NCBI GenBank assembly: GCA_023630585.1
Contig: CM042550.1
Coordinates: forward strand, 20,622,106 to 20,686,105
Direction of reading: 5' to 3'
From: Cranoglanis bouderius
Lineage: Eukaryota; Chordata; Actinopteri; Siluriformes; Cranoglanididae
DNA length: 64,000 bases
Shown: piece after piece, positions 48,260-61,500 of the stretch
Position numbering within the stretch: position 1 is the stretch's first letter
Layout: every line of letters begins with the position of its first letter
Program-made: the position numbers and the translations under genes
Notes under the pieces: generated by a model
Seen by the model: only the letters and a program-made list of their open reading frames with translations
Told to the model about the DNA's origin: nothing
Database searches by the model: none

Positions 48260-49542
48260 CAGACTCCATCTACTATGAGACAGATTAATAGCAGCATCAT
48301 AATCCATCAACTTGAATGAGTCTGGTAGATCCAGAAACACGGACAGACCATGAGATTTGGGAACATGAACTGCTGAAGTAATCTTCCATGTTAAATCTGT
48401 TAACTGCATACCTTCCCATCCTGATCTCTAACTTCCTTCATCAAGTAGTGACATCATGTAGGGAACATGGCATTTCTAAAGACCATTCATGCTCGTTTAT
48501 TAACTTAAGAAGTAGACGAATATTAATATAGCCGTTTCTTTAGGATTGGTTTTGGGGTGGACTGGGATCAGCTATGGAGACCAGATGTGGCCTAGTGACC
48601 CTGTGACCCTGTTGTTTACCACTTGCATCTTACTTCAGAACTTCAGAACAATAAACCAGAGATACAAAAGACTCAAAAATACACCCTGGTTATTTTGGGG
48701 TCTTGTTTTTGCCGAGTGCGAGCATCATGCAAGTATGCACTCAGAAGCAACACACCCTGCATAAACACCATTATAGACTCCATAGATCTTCTGTCTATCC
48801 AAATGCATGTGCCTTTACACAGGTGCATATATATATAGGGCTCACATTTACCTGTGTTTTATGAATTCTGAATTTGCATATACAAAAAGCTGAATAGATA
48901 TGATGGAGATTTAAAATAATTTTAAATAAATATTAAGATTATATGCTGTATATTATATTATAGGCTCAGGTGGAAACGTGGCCAGTGTCATGAACAGAAA
49001 ATTAGAGTTAGTGTTTTTGTTAGAGTTCCTCCATGATTCCATCTTGTTGAGCCTCTTCTGTATACTCAACCCAGCAGTAATAATATTCTCAGCCCAGACT
49101 GAGGTATTCTCCAGGTGGTTGAGTGAAACTCAGTGCCACCCCCAATGGCTTCTCAAGGAAACTGCCAGGCTCAAAAGGCTCAAAAATATCTGAAACCTTT
49201 TGGGGTTTGAGAAAGGGCTTCAGACTGAAACAAAAGCATGCTGGAAACGTTCAGTGAGGCGTGATGCTATGCAACCTGATACGAATACATACACAGATAT
49301 TCTCTCCCTGTTTCACTCTGAAGCTGAGCGAGGTTTTATTGCGGAATGTCTTAAAGTGAGAGTTTGGTCATAAATTAAATGCGCATAATTACCCCCTTAC
49401 CTCAAATGTAATCATTTTTAATTTCTGAAGCTTGCATATTTAGTGCATTTTCTCACTTTTAAATCCACAGACAATTAACTATAGGCTTGTGAGACAAACT
49501 TCACACAATCAAACTCTATTAGTCAAGGCATTAGAAATGACT
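48260..49542. other. Intergenic or long 3' UTR, no gene seen
   Basis: Single-copy-looking AT-rich DNA. The segment at 49,020-49,260 (TTGAGTGAAACTCAGTGCC, CTCAAAAGGCTC) has a related stretch at 50,360-50,460, which suggests an old dispersed repeat. Confidence 0.4.
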
Positions 49543-49951
49543 TTATACCACAGCACTGTTGAATTCTTCAATCTGATTTTCTATAACAGCAGCGCTGACA
49601 GTTGCAATTGATGCAAACACACCACATAAACAGAGTAAAGTTTAAACAGTGGGTAATCATTCGTATGGTAAAGTTTTCTGTAAGGAGACATTTATTACCA
49701 TTTATGGAAAGAGTCTCCAGTGTCAGCGCTTTGTAATAGTCAGATTTAAAGCTGTTATAACTTCATATAATAAAGAGAGAGAAAAAAGAGAGGCTTATGA
49801 AGGAATGCCTTTTATGACTGCTGTAATGTAAGTGATAACAGGAACTAACTTGTTTCATGGACATTCCATGACATTAAGCATAAATGGATAAAAAAGTACA
49901 ATATATTGTTCTTTAATAGATTGTTACTGTTGGCAAATCGCTGTGGTATAA
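49543..49951. mobile_element. MITE with TTATACCACAGC inverted ends
   Basis: About 409 bp starting TTATACCACAGC and ending GCTGTGGTATAA. The ends are exact inverted repeats of 12 bp. It is the only complete-looking member of a family whose fragments lie at ~51,280-51,360, 53,925-54,060, 56,300-56,557 and 58,270-58,300. Superfamily undetermined. Confidence 0.65.
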
Positions 49952-51090
49952 CAAGAACAAAACAATTTAGAATCTGCTGTTATAGGAAAATAAACAAAGT
50001 CAGGATGGGTTTATTTGTTTTAAGTGTTACCATGTGATTTCTCTGTAACACAATTTGACCCCAGTCGTGTTCCATATTGCACACACAATTTGACCTCAGT
50101 GGCTTTCCATGGAGGGCAGCTTAGCAACTCTCAGCTCCAGTCCTGGACAAGAAAAGATGTTCAGCCGGTATAACAGTCTGGAAACACTTCTACCATGGAT
50201 AAAAAGGAGAAGCAATGGGAATAAATATGGAATAAACCAAAATGATGTAGTGCGTGTGTGTTTCAGTCGGTCCCCGATTGTGCGCTATTGGCTGGCCCTG
50301 TTTTGATGATGTCATCTTGTTGAGACCTTCAATATATTTAACATAACACGTCCGAGGTATTCTGAGGTGGTTGAGTGAGACTCAGTGCTGTCCCTGGTGG
50401 CTACTCAGAGGAAGTGCAGGCTCAAAGGCCCAGAACAGTCTGAGGCCTTGTGAAGAGGCTTGAGACATGAGAAAACAATGCACTGAATTGATATGAAAGT
50501 ATCAATTCGATACACCTCTGTACACCTATCTCTTCATCCCCCCATCCGCCTCCCACCCCCCACCCCGTTTCGCACTCTCTCGCAGACACACACATCTATT
50601 CAAACCCTATGGACGCCCTAGTAACCTTCTGATGAATAAGCTAGCACCAAGAGCAGTGTGCTATTTTGGAACGGTTTCCGTCTTAACTTAGAGCTCGAGA
50701 AAAAACAGAGAAATGAAAAACCAAACAGAGCGGCTCGGCGGCTGTAATCCCGCAGGAGCTGGAAATGTCAAGAGCTTTGTTCAGTCACACCGCAGGCTTT
50801 ATGATGAAGAACAAACACAGCTCACAGCCTACAGGAGAGACAGTAGCAAGCTAATAACGACTACAGGGAAGGAAGAGTTAGCCGAGTCTGAATACTTCTC
50901 TTTAGATGTCAAAATGAATGATTTTTGTTTTTTTTTTATTTCCACAAACAGAAGTCTGCAGCAGTAGGACAGAGCGGCAGTTCTTCTTTAATAAATGCTA
51001 AACGTTTTCCTGTCCTGTTTGTTGCTGTGTGTGAGAGTCAGGAGCAGATCAGTGGAGTGTGAGACAATTATAGGATCATGTGTGATCATG
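49952..51090. other. Intergenic DNA with possible conserved block
   Basis: No spliced gene is recognised. The stretch 50,690-50,965 is richer in sequence complexity and open for 84 codons on the plus strand, but no family is recognised. It could be a conserved non-coding element. Confidence 0.35.
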
Positions 51091-51092
51091 TG

Positions 51093-51105
51093 TGTCTCTC
51101 TCTCA

Positions 51106-51138
<33 letters not shown>

Positions 51139-51144
51139 TCTCTA

Positions 51145-51187
<43 letters not shown>
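51093..51187. repeat. (CT)n-(CA)n compound microsatellite
   Basis: CT-rich run passing directly into a CA run. Confidence 0.9.
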
Positions 51188-51861
51188 AACAAACAAATAC
51201 ACACTTTTTATTTCTGTCTTAAAAGCTGTGTCTCAAATCACATATGATGAAGCAGAGTTACTGATGGAGTTACTTACTCATAGCTGCTGTTGTAGAAAAT
51301 TAATCAACATCCTTGCGACCAATCAGAATCCAGATTTCAACAGGATATTAAGGTATACATTCCAAGTATTGTGCTTATTTTGGATTATTGATTGATTTGA
51401 TTGAAAAAAAGGCACTTTTCTGGATAAGCACAACCTAAATATCCCAGCTCTGTTAAACGTTTCATGCAATTTCACTTTCATTCCAATCATCCCAGAGACA
51501 TTAGGTTCCTATAAGACTAAACACACACCCTTGCATTTTCTTTCTCTCCCTCATTGTCTCTGTGTCTGTAAATGGAATCTCTTCTGTTTGTTTGAGAGGT
51601 TCTTCAGTGACTCGGTGTGTTTTGGAGATGCAGTGTGCTCCCTCCCGGCGGGACAGAGTGGGCGGACCGGAGACACGAGGACACACACTTCTTCCCTCCA
51701 TCTTTCCCCCGACGAGCACGCAGCTCCTGTCTCCGCGGGGTGCCGTCCTCCTGAACGCAGGCTCTGGGGCTCAGAGCAACATCTGTGTGCCGAGATGGAA
51801 AGTCTGCATTCACCACGACGAAAATGCAATGAGACAGAGCGCAGCAGAGGGACACATACAT

Positions 51862-51905
<44 letters not shown>
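51862..51905. repeat. (CA)n microsatellite
   Basis: CA run following a GC-rich, low-repeat segment at 51,610-51,840. Confidence 0.9.
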
Positions 51906-51908
<3 letters not shown>

Positions 51909-52422
51909 TATCCATATACATATAGGGACTTTAAAAAATGGATTTCATTCTCACTGAAGCCAAATAAGTGTGAAGAAAGTGATTATTATGTATTTATGTC
52001 AGAATTGTATTTTTGATCATCCTTTGACTTTCTTTCCATATGAAAAAATTTAGGATTAACACCAGCGTAACATCCAGAGAAATAACCTATCGTAATGTTG
52101 TATATAATCTACAGACCACTGACATTTGAATTATTTATCCTCCTTTATACTGTAAAGAATTTCTGTCATGTCTGTGTTTTACAGATTAATACAGCAGATT
52201 TGTTTTACAGTTCCACTGTATTATAGGTGTTTTAATTCATTTTAACTGTAAAACCCGGTCACCAAAATCATTGACCTGATGCAGCAAAGGAGCCACTTGA
52301 ATTTGAGGTTAAATTCGAGGTTAAGAGGAAGTTGGATGTAGAGTGTGTCTTTCCTCTGGGTTGCAGTGACCTTTCAAATGTGACCTCCATGCAAGATTGT
52401 TAAAGATCATGGCACAGTTTCC

Positions 52423-52423
<1 letters not shown>

Positions 52424-52489
<66 letters not shown>
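52424..52489. repeat. (CA)n microsatellite
   Basis: CA run directly left of the low-repeat segment at 52,500-52,700. Confidence 0.9.
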
Positions 52490-52492
<3 letters not shown>

Positions 52493-52904
52493 TCAGTATC
52501 ATGCCACAAGCCCTGAAATGCCTCGAGACATACGGAACCATGCTGAAGGAGACACTCGGGTTCTCACAGCTCGCTAGCTCGGATGAGAATGATGGACAGG
52601 GACAGGATCGCAGCTCTGGGACACGGGTGTAATCCGTACTAATTGGCACAGAAGTGCCACCGAGCGAGAGGAACGGTAGTGACAGGAAACGTCCTTCTGC
52701 ACACTGACACATCTACAGCATGAAAATGTGCATGTGTGCAGGAATACTGACGTTTAAACATTCACTCATACACCATTAATCCACTAATTTACTAATGTTC
52801 TAATTACTAGACTGAGCTGAGCTGAGGTGCGAGCAGCAGTTTGAGCTTCAGATTTTGGATCCTATATGGATGACATCTCTACTTTAAAAAAATTGCGCCG
52901 TTTT

Positions 52905-52907
<3 letters not shown>

Positions 52908-52954
<47 letters not shown>
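52908..52954. repeat. (ATA)n microsatellite
   Basis: Uninterrupted AAT trinucleotide run. Confidence 0.9.
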
Positions 52955-54400
52955 TGCAAAGAGAGATCTGTGGGGTCCAAGCACCATTTACAAATAGCAC
53001 ACCCCCCAGTAGTCAGTTCTTTCCGAGTTATATAGAACAATAAACACAACATAGATAAACATACTGTTCAAGTTTCGTGACCATAGCTCAGTGCTAACCC
53101 TGAGAAATGCTTCCTGAAAGCTGATTGGCTAATATTTAGCCAATATATATTTTAGTCATCATTAATAATCCAGTTACAGATTCACACAATTATGTAATAA
53201 CCCAAATTTTAGCTCAAAGCTCAATATTACAGACTTATGGTTCTAAACATCTATTTAAACATGACCCCGCCCCAATCTATGACCACACCCCAAACTTTGT
53301 AGATATCCTTGACCTTTTTTAACACTTTTGGCAGCACTGTGCTCAGTGAACAGACCCGGCTAAGGGCTTTTATTTTCAACCCGTGGGAGCTTTCTCATTT
53401 TTCTGCAGGCCAAAACTCACACGTGATGTTCTTCTTTACGATTCCTAATATCCTGAACATCTTTCCAGTGATTTTTTCCCCATAGCATTATCTATGTAGC
53501 ATTATGTATACACAGAATATTATCTATATTGTTTCTATGTTCAGGTTCATCTAAGAAAAACACAGTAAATTAAGGCTATGTTTATCTTGCTTTATGATCC
53601 GGCTCAATAAGTCAGCAGTAAACTCTCCACATACATAAGCAGTGTACAATCATGTCTTATAAGCTGGACCACTGACGAGTTCCAACATCATATATGTTAA
53701 TAAAGATGGCAAGTGGCACTCTCATTACGGAAACACAGAGAATGTTCAACGATCAGATGACAATAAAAACTGAACTCTATTTATTATTATTTATCCATTA
53801 TTAGCTAAGAGCCTTTAGCTTGATTTATGTGTGAGAAATATTTGTGAATTTATTTCATTAAAGTTGCAACTTCCAGTTGACCCTAGCACTGTTTTTAGTC
53901 TATGAGTATATATTTTGATTTTATCCCACAGCAGTGTTGAATTCTGGACTTTGATTGGTCAGAAGGTGTTGATTAATTTTCAGTAACAGCAGCTCTGACA
54001 GTTGTGCAGCTGCAAATCACAGGTTTACTGAAAATATTAATGTTTTGATGAATCGCCACTGATAGTGATGTAATAAAACATAAAAGAAAATACAGATGTT
54101 AAAAAATTTTGACTTTTAGCCAGTGCGCTTATAATATTTGATTTGGAAAAAGTCCACAAAATGACAAACAGAAAGAGAAAAGAAAAAAACAAGTCAGTTA
54201 CTTTCAAACAGGCATTTCACAATATTGTCATGACCTTTGACCTTTACACTGCTTAAAAAAAAGTGATTTTATGGCTGGTGGACTTTTTTTCCCAGCTATA
54301 TTAAACCACACGTGTGTTTATTAGATTACTATATGTCCTGCGTTTAAAGGCCACAGACTCATTTAGGGTTGTATTTGTGTTAAATTCAGTGAGGCTCATT
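52955..54400. other. Intergenic DNA, no gene seen
   Basis: AT-rich DNA. A fragment of the TTATACCACAGC MITE family lies at about 53,925-54,060 (CCCACAGCAGTGTTGAATTC, TTGGTCAGAAGGTGTTGATT). Confidence 0.45.
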
Positions 54401-54403
54401 TGC

Positions 54404-54445
54404 AGGGTTAGGGTTAGGGGTTAGGATTAGGGGTTAGGGTTAGAG
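54404..54445. repeat. Short TTAGGG-like tract
   Basis: Six or seven adjoining units of TTAGGG, TTAGGGG and TTAGGA. It is too short and imperfect for a telomere and best described as an interstitial telomere-like repeat. Confidence 0.7.
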
Positions 54446-54912
54446 TTGAGCAGATTGTCTCTGGCTCGAATGGAAGAGTGAATATTGAATGAGGGACAAA
54501 AGACAAGAACGAAGGAGGAGGAAGAGTAAAGCCTAGGGGTGGGAGGGGACACGAGGAGACAAGCGCAAAGCGTAAGTTTGAGGACAAGTGAGTGAGTGAG
54601 TGAGGGAGAGCAATAGATGCAGATGGAGGACGGGGGATACTGGAGAAATGGACACACCGTTTGGACTGCAGGACTCACAGCACACACTTGCACAACGTGA
54701 GTAAGTTAATAATAATTGTAAATTATTTGACGTTTGTTGCTATTATTCACTTGTATGGACATACAGCAGCAGCCTGTTGTTGACGTGTTTCACCATCATC
54801 AGCCAATCAGAAACACGATCCAACCTAAACAGGAAGTATCACATCCGTGATCGAGACACCTGGAGTCTTTTCTCTAGTATAAAATACTGAACTAAATAGT
54901 TAGTCGTGTATA

Positions 54913-55488
54913 CAGTGGGGCTTGAAAGTTTGTGAACCCTTTAGAATTGACTATATATCTGCATAAATATGACTTAAAACATCATCAGTTTTTTTACACA
55001 AGTCCTAAAAGTAGAGAAAGAGAACGCAATCTGTCTGACTGTGGATTGGTGGAGTCCAAACGCTTTAGAGATGGTTTCGTAACCTTTTCCAGCCTGATGA
55101 GCATCAGGAACTCTTTTTCTGAGGTCCTCAGAAATCTCCACTAGCATGTGTTGTGAAGATCAGACTTTGACAGATCGCTGTTCTTTAAATAAAACAGGGC
55201 ACTCACTCACACCTGATTATCATCCCATTGACTGGAAACACCTGACTCTAATTTCACCTTCAAATTAACTGCTAATCCTAGAGCTTCACACATTTTTACC
55301 ACTCACAGATATGTAATATTGGAACATTTTCCTCAGTAAATAAATGACCAAGTATAATATTTTTGTCTCATTTGTTTAATCGGATTCTCCATATCTACTT
55401 TTAGGACTCGTGTGAAAATCTGATGATGGTTTAGATCATATTTATGCAGAAATATAGAAAATTCTACACAAAATTTCAAGCACCACTG
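54913..55488. mobile_element. Tc1-related MITE with ~100 bp inverted ends
   Basis: It starts CAGTGGGGCTTGAAAGTTTG and ends with the complement of CAGTGGTGCTTGAAATTTTG. It is flanked by TA (54,911-54,912 and 55,489-55,490). The arms share TCTGCATAAATATGA and AGTCCTAAAAGTAGA blocks. No transposase frame remains. Confidence 0.85.
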
Positions 55489-55490
55489 TA

Positions 55491-56260
55491 CTTATATAGC
55501 TCTTGTATTTTAGATTGATATACACTTGTTCTGTTCTGCTCTGCTCTTTCAATCTTTATGCCAGAAATTTAATGTCATTGTACTAACAAAAAAGGGGGGT
55601 AAAATGTGTATTTGAATAGATATAAATGTATATATTACATTATGGTCACCTTTTTTAAAGTCAGTCTCTCAGTTTGATCTAGAGTTAGAGCTTAGATGGT
55701 TACATTTCTTGAAATCTAAACAAATTAATAATAACCAGAATGAAGCGGTTACTGAAGATGAATGAATGAAAACAGTAAATGCATCATGCAGGGAACACAG
55801 TGGACACCATATACTCTCTCATACGTTTAATCAGCATGGCTCTTAATTGTCTGACCATCCGCAAGAAAGTAAATGAAGGACACCACACTCGCATGACCTT
55901 GAGCTCTGGTTACTGTCTTTGTGGTTCTTCAGGTTCCCCAGGTTTTCATTCAGGCTCACAAAAAAACAGCACGTTCCTGAGGTGAAAAAGCTTTGATGCG
56001 CCTCCATGGATCGCATCACAGTTATGATCTCAGTCTCAGCATGTGACTGAGGAGCACTTAGCATCCTGCTCATATTACACACTGGCTTTATAGCTGCCAT
56101 AGTCATTTGTACACTTACACTCCTCCTATTCCTCCCGCCTCTCAGAAACCTGCTCTGTGCTGGATATGTGGATTGGCTATGTGTGTGACTCCAGATCCAC
56201 AACCTTGGATTGGATCAGTGGTCTAATCACCTTATTATTTCTCTCACTTGAAGTTAATAA
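55491..56260. other. Intergenic DNA, no gene seen
   Basis: No coding exon is recognised. The stretch 56,018-56,110 has a distant match at 57,480-57,580, described in the findings. Confidence 0.4.
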
Positions 56261-56299
56261 GACAAAAAAGCATCGCTAAATGTTAATATGGCAAAAATA

Positions 56300-56557
56300 A
56301 ACTGTTACAAAGCGCTGACTCTGGAGATTCATTAGATAAAAAACAGACAATTACACATTGTTTTTAATCCGTTTATGTGGAGCATCCTGTGAATGAGCTG
56401 TTACTATAGAAACGATAACGTGTCAGAACGAGCATGTTAATATAAACCTGTGATTTGCAGCTGCACTACTGTCAGAGCTGCTGTTATAGAGAATTAATCA
56501 ACACCTTCTGACCAATCACAATCCAGAACTCAACAGCGGATTCTGTGGTATAATGTC
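56300..56557. mobile_element. Partial MITE of the TTATACCACAGC family
   Basis: Reverse-oriented fragment ending in CTGTGGTATAA near 56,557. It shares the AAAGCGCTGACxCTGGAGA and CTGACCAATCACAATCCAGA blocks with the other members. Confidence 0.6.
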
Positions 56558-56699
56558 TTTTAATGTATGTTAATCCTGGTTTCTTTTCTTCTTTTTTAAA
56601 TCGAAAGTTCTAGTGAAGGTCACACTGAAGCTCACCCTCTATCTAGAAGCTTCTGTAGATATCCACTAAAATCTTATTTTTCTTTTTACTGCAGCCTTA

Positions 56700-57115
56700 A
56701 ATGGTTTCCTCCGGGGAGAAGTCACAAGACAACCACACCACGCTGCGTTTTTACGAGCGTGCGGAAAATAACATGCAGTTTTATATTATATTGAGATTCT
56801 GCGACGCAGGAAGCTGTCAGGTTTTATGGGGAGCGTAAATAACTGAGCGCCATTCGCCGCCGCAGACGAGGCCTCGTTCGAGTGTGAATTTAAAACGGCC
56901 GTGTCTCGCGCTGAGACGAACGATGTGTGTGAAGCGTGTGTAAACTCTGAGGCCGATCTTAAATCTGCAGGCGAGGAAGGACGCTAAAAGCGTAATGCGA
57001 TTCTGTCCTGGCGAGAGGTTTGAATCGCACGCCGTGCAGCTGATGGCATCAGGTGGAGATGAAATTGTTCAGGGATGTTCTCTCAATTAACATTTAATGC
57101 AGTTTCTCTCTCATC
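56700..57115. other. CpG-rich low-repeat block (possible regulatory element)
   Basis: Markedly richer in CG dinucleotides and lower in simple repeats than its surroundings, with no long open frame or splice context. It ends in an AT-rich homeodomain-like stretch (CAATTAACATTTAATGCAG near 57,085). This could be a conserved non-coding element or an unmethylated island. Confidence 0.4.
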
Positions 57116-58530
57116 CACACTGTAGTACAACTACATGCGAAACGCTGATGTTTTAGCCAATTTCAAAAACTACAGCTAACTTGTCATCATTACTTTTACT
57201 GACCATAGCCATTCTGCTGGGCTGCAAAACTATTGGCACCCCTGTACCTCATCCATCACTGTAAATGCAGCACCTCTGAGTGGATAATATTTGGGTAGTG
57301 TTTTGGTTTGTTGGTTTTCTCAGTACAATGCAATTGTGTAAAAAGGTGCCAAATTCAGGCCGAACAGTGTGCTGTAATTTGCGATTCATGCCACGCTGAT
57401 GTAAATGTGTTTGGATGTGATGTTTGCCTAAGCTGGTATCAGTGTATAACTGCCCGTATGTAATCTGATTGAAGTTCTGATCTCATTACACCCGCTGTCT
57501 CAGCGTGTGATGGAGTGGCTCTTAGCGGCCCGGTCCTCCTCTGATCCGTCTTAATAGCTGCCATCCTCACTGTTCTGGTCATATGTCTCCAACTTGTACT
57601 GCAGCGACATTAAGCCAGCTCTGTCAAGGAAATATTTTAAAAATCATTAAGATAATGGTTTGAGGAAACAATCCAAGTTTGCAGACTTGGATCAGATGAC
57701 CTTGAACACAGTTTTCCATTAAACGTGCAGGAAAACCTTAACACATAGCAATGTAAAAATGTAAAAATGTGCACCAGGAATGTTCTCATCTGAGCAATTC
57801 TTTTTTAAGCCTGAGCAGTCGCAGGACGACACACAGAAGACTAAAGCTCAGTTTGCAACTCATTTCCTTTGGTGACCTTCCAGAAGAAGCAGTGCCGCAA
57901 CACATCAGGAGAAAGTGCATTCATTAACATTTTTGCCCTCTTACAATCTTACAAGCTTATCTTTTTTTTTTTGTGGCATTTTACTGCAAAGATCACATGA
58001 CCACCACATCACCCAGGATGAATTTATAACCTGCTCATTCATTTTTGTCTAATCATTTGAAGCAACTAACTTGCATTTCATTCCAATTTTCTAAAAATTT
58101 AAGATTTTTATTTCTTTAAGAATGACGTCGTACTTTTTTATACATTTGTAGTTACATTCAATAAAACAAGTTAGTTTCTGCTCTCGTTCACGTTAAAAGC
58201 AGCTATAAACAGTCGTTTCCTGAAATGTCCTGAAAATGTTGGAAAACTTAATGTTGCAGTTTTATCTCTGACTGTAACAAAGCGCTGACACTGGAGACTC
58301 CTTCCCTCAATCTTAAATAAAGATCTCTTAAAAAAGAGTAAAATAAAGAGTATATATAAAACATCCTTTATAAAATCTCATAATCCCAAATACAGCCATG
58401 AAGATAAGTTGGATTAAACGGCCTGGAAAGTTCTAGAAAGTTCCTGTGTACAGTATGTACTATGAGAATGCTGATATGTACAACTGAATATTTAAAAAAC
58501 ACTAATATCTCTTTTTTGTTGTTGCCAAAC
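57116..58530. other. Intergenic DNA, no gene seen
   Basis: AT-rich DNA with a MITE fragment (AAAGCGCTGACACTGGAGAC near 58,277). No coding exon is recognised. Confidence 0.4.
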
Positions 58531-58549
58531 ATAGCTCTGAATATCATCT

Positions 58550-61500
58550 TCTTCTTTTCCTTTCGGCTGTTCCCTTCAGGGGTCACCACAGCGAATCATC
58601 TGCCTCCATCTAGCCCTATCCCCTGCATCCTCTTCTCTCAGACCGACTACTTTCATGTCCTCCTTCACTACATCCATAAACCTCCTCTTTGGTCTTCCTC
58701 TCGGCCTCCTGCCTGGCAGCTCTAACCTCAGCATCCTTTTACCGATATATTCACTCTCCCTCCTCTGAACATGTCCAAACCATCTCAACCTGGCCTCTCT
58801 AACTTTGTCTCCAAAACATCTCACATGTGCTGTCCCCCTGATGTACTCATTCCTGATCCTATCCATCCTCGTCACTCCCAAACAGAACCTCAACATCTTC
58901 AGCTCTGCTACCTCTAACTCTTCCTCCTGTCTTTTCCTCAGTGCAACTGTCTCCAAACCATACAACATCGCTGGTCTCACTACTGTCCTGTACACCTTTC
59001 CTTTAATTCTTGCTGCTACTCTTTTATCACACAACAGACCTGACACTTTTCTCCACCCATTCCAACCTGCCTGCACACGCTTCTTCACCTCTTTTCCACA
59101 CTCCCCGTTGCTCTGGACTGTTGATCCTAAGTACTTAAAATCCTGCACCTTCTTTATCTCTTCTCCCTGTAACCTCACTGTTCCACTTGGATCCCTCTCA
59201 TTCACACACATGTATTCTGTCTTGCTGCGACTAACCTTCATTCCTCTTCTCTCCAGAGCAAACCTCCACCTCTCTAGAGTTTCCTCCACCTGCTCCCTGC
59301 TCTCACTACAGATCACAATGTCATCCGCAAACATCATAGTCCATGGAGATTCCTGTCTGACCTCATCTGTCAGCCTGTCCATCACCACCGCAAACAAGAA
59401 GGGGCTCAGAGCCGATCCTTGATGCAGTCCCACCTTCACTGTGAACTCCTCTGTCACACCTACTGCACACCTTGCCATTGTCCTACTGCTCTCATACATA
59501 TCCTGCACCACTCTAACATACTTCTCTGCCACTCCAGACCTCCTCATACAATACCACAGTTCCTCTCTTGGCACCCTGTCATATGCTTTCTCTAAATCTA
59601 CAAAGACACAATGCAGCTCTTTCTGAACCTTTCTGTACTTCTCCATCAACATTCTCAAAGCAAATATTGCATCTGTAGTGCTCTTTCTTGGCATGAAACC
59701 ATACTGCTGCTCACAAATGCTCACTTCTCCCCTTAGCCTTGCTTCCACTACTCTTTCCCACAACTTCATTGTATGGCTCATCAGCTTAATACCTCTGTAG
59801 TTTCCACAACTCTGCACATCTCCCTTGTTCTTAAAAATCGGCACCAAAACACTTCTCCTCCATTCCTCAGGCATCCTCTCACTCTCTAAGACCTCATTGA
59901 ACAACCTAATTAAAAACTCTACTGCCATCTCTCCTAGACACTTCCATACCTCCACTGGTATGTCATCATGACCAACTGCCTTTCCTCTCTGCATCCTCTT
60001 CAAAGCTCTCCTAACTTCACCCTTGCTAACCTTTCTACTTCCTGCTAACAATATTTGCCTCTACTACTCTTCTCTCTCTGTCATTTTCCTCATTCATCAG
60101 TTCCTCAAAGTACTCCTTCCATCTTTCCCTCACCCTCCTGTCACCTGTCAACACATTTCCATCTCTATCTTTAATCACTCTAACCTGCTGCACATCCTTA
60201 CCATCTCTACTTCCCTCCATCCTCTCACTGTCCCACTTCTTCCTAGCTAACCTCTTCTTCTGGATACTCTCCTGAACTTCCTCATTCCACCAGCAAGTCT
60301 CCTTGTCTTCTTTCCTCCTTCCAGATGACACACCTAGCACCTTCCTACCTGTCTCCCTGATCACTTTGGCTGTAGTAGTCCAGTCATCTGGAAGCACCTC
60401 CTGACCACCTAAAGCCTGTCTCAACTCCTCCCTGAAAACCGCACAGCACTCTTCCTTTTCCAACTTCCACCACTTTGTCTTCTGCTCTGCCTTTGCTCTC
60501 TTCATCTGCCTCACCACCAGAGTCATCTTACACACCACCATCCTATGCTGTCTAGCTACACTCTCTCCTACCACTACTTTGCAATCGCTAATCTCCATCA
60601 GATTACAGTGTCTACATAAGATATAGTCCACCTGTGTGCTCCTGCCACCACTCTTATATGTCACCCTGTGTTCCTGCCTCTTCTGAAAGTACGTGTTCAC
60701 CACAGCCATGTCCATACTTTTAGCAAAGTCTACCAACCTCTGTCCTTCTGGGTTCCTTACCTGAAGACCAAACCTGCCCATCACTTCCTCATCCCCACTA
60801 TTCCCTTCACCAACATGTCCATTGAAGTCTGCCCCTATCACCACTCTCTCACATCTGGGAACACTCTGCATCACTTCCTCAAGTCTGCCCCTATCACCAC
60901 TCTCTCACATCTGGGAACACTCTGTATCACTTCCTCAAGCTTGCTCCAGAATCTGTCTTTCTCCTCTTGCTCACAACCTACTTGTGGAGCGTAAGCACTA
61001 ACAGCATTCAACATCACACCTCCAATTTCCAGCTTCAGACTCATCAACCTATCTGACACTCTCTTTACCTCCAGAACATTCTTCACAAACTCCTCCTTCA
61101 GGATCACTCCTACTCCATTTCTCTTCCTGTCCACCCCATGATAAAACAGTTTAAACCCTGCTCCAATGCTTCTAGCCTTGCTCTCTTTCCACCTGGTCTC
61201 CTGGACACACAGAATGTCGACTTTCCTCCTCTGCATCATATCTACCAGCTCTCTGCCTTTACCTGTCATCGTACCAACATTCAAAGTCCCTACTTTCAGT
61301 CCTAAACTCCTGCCTTTCCTCTTCTCTCTCTGCCTACGGACACGCCTTCCTCCTCTAGCACACCTTCCTCCTCTCCTTCTTCGACCAACAGTAGCCCAAT
61401 TTCCACCAGTGCCCTGTAGGTCAACGGCACCGATGGCAGTCGTTGTTAACCCGGGCTCCGACCGATCCGGTATGGAAGTCATGTTAGTGATTCGCATATT

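Noticed and set aside
58805..60250. Plus-strand frames up to 205 codons
   Set aside because: They are antisense to the RTE reverse transcriptase.
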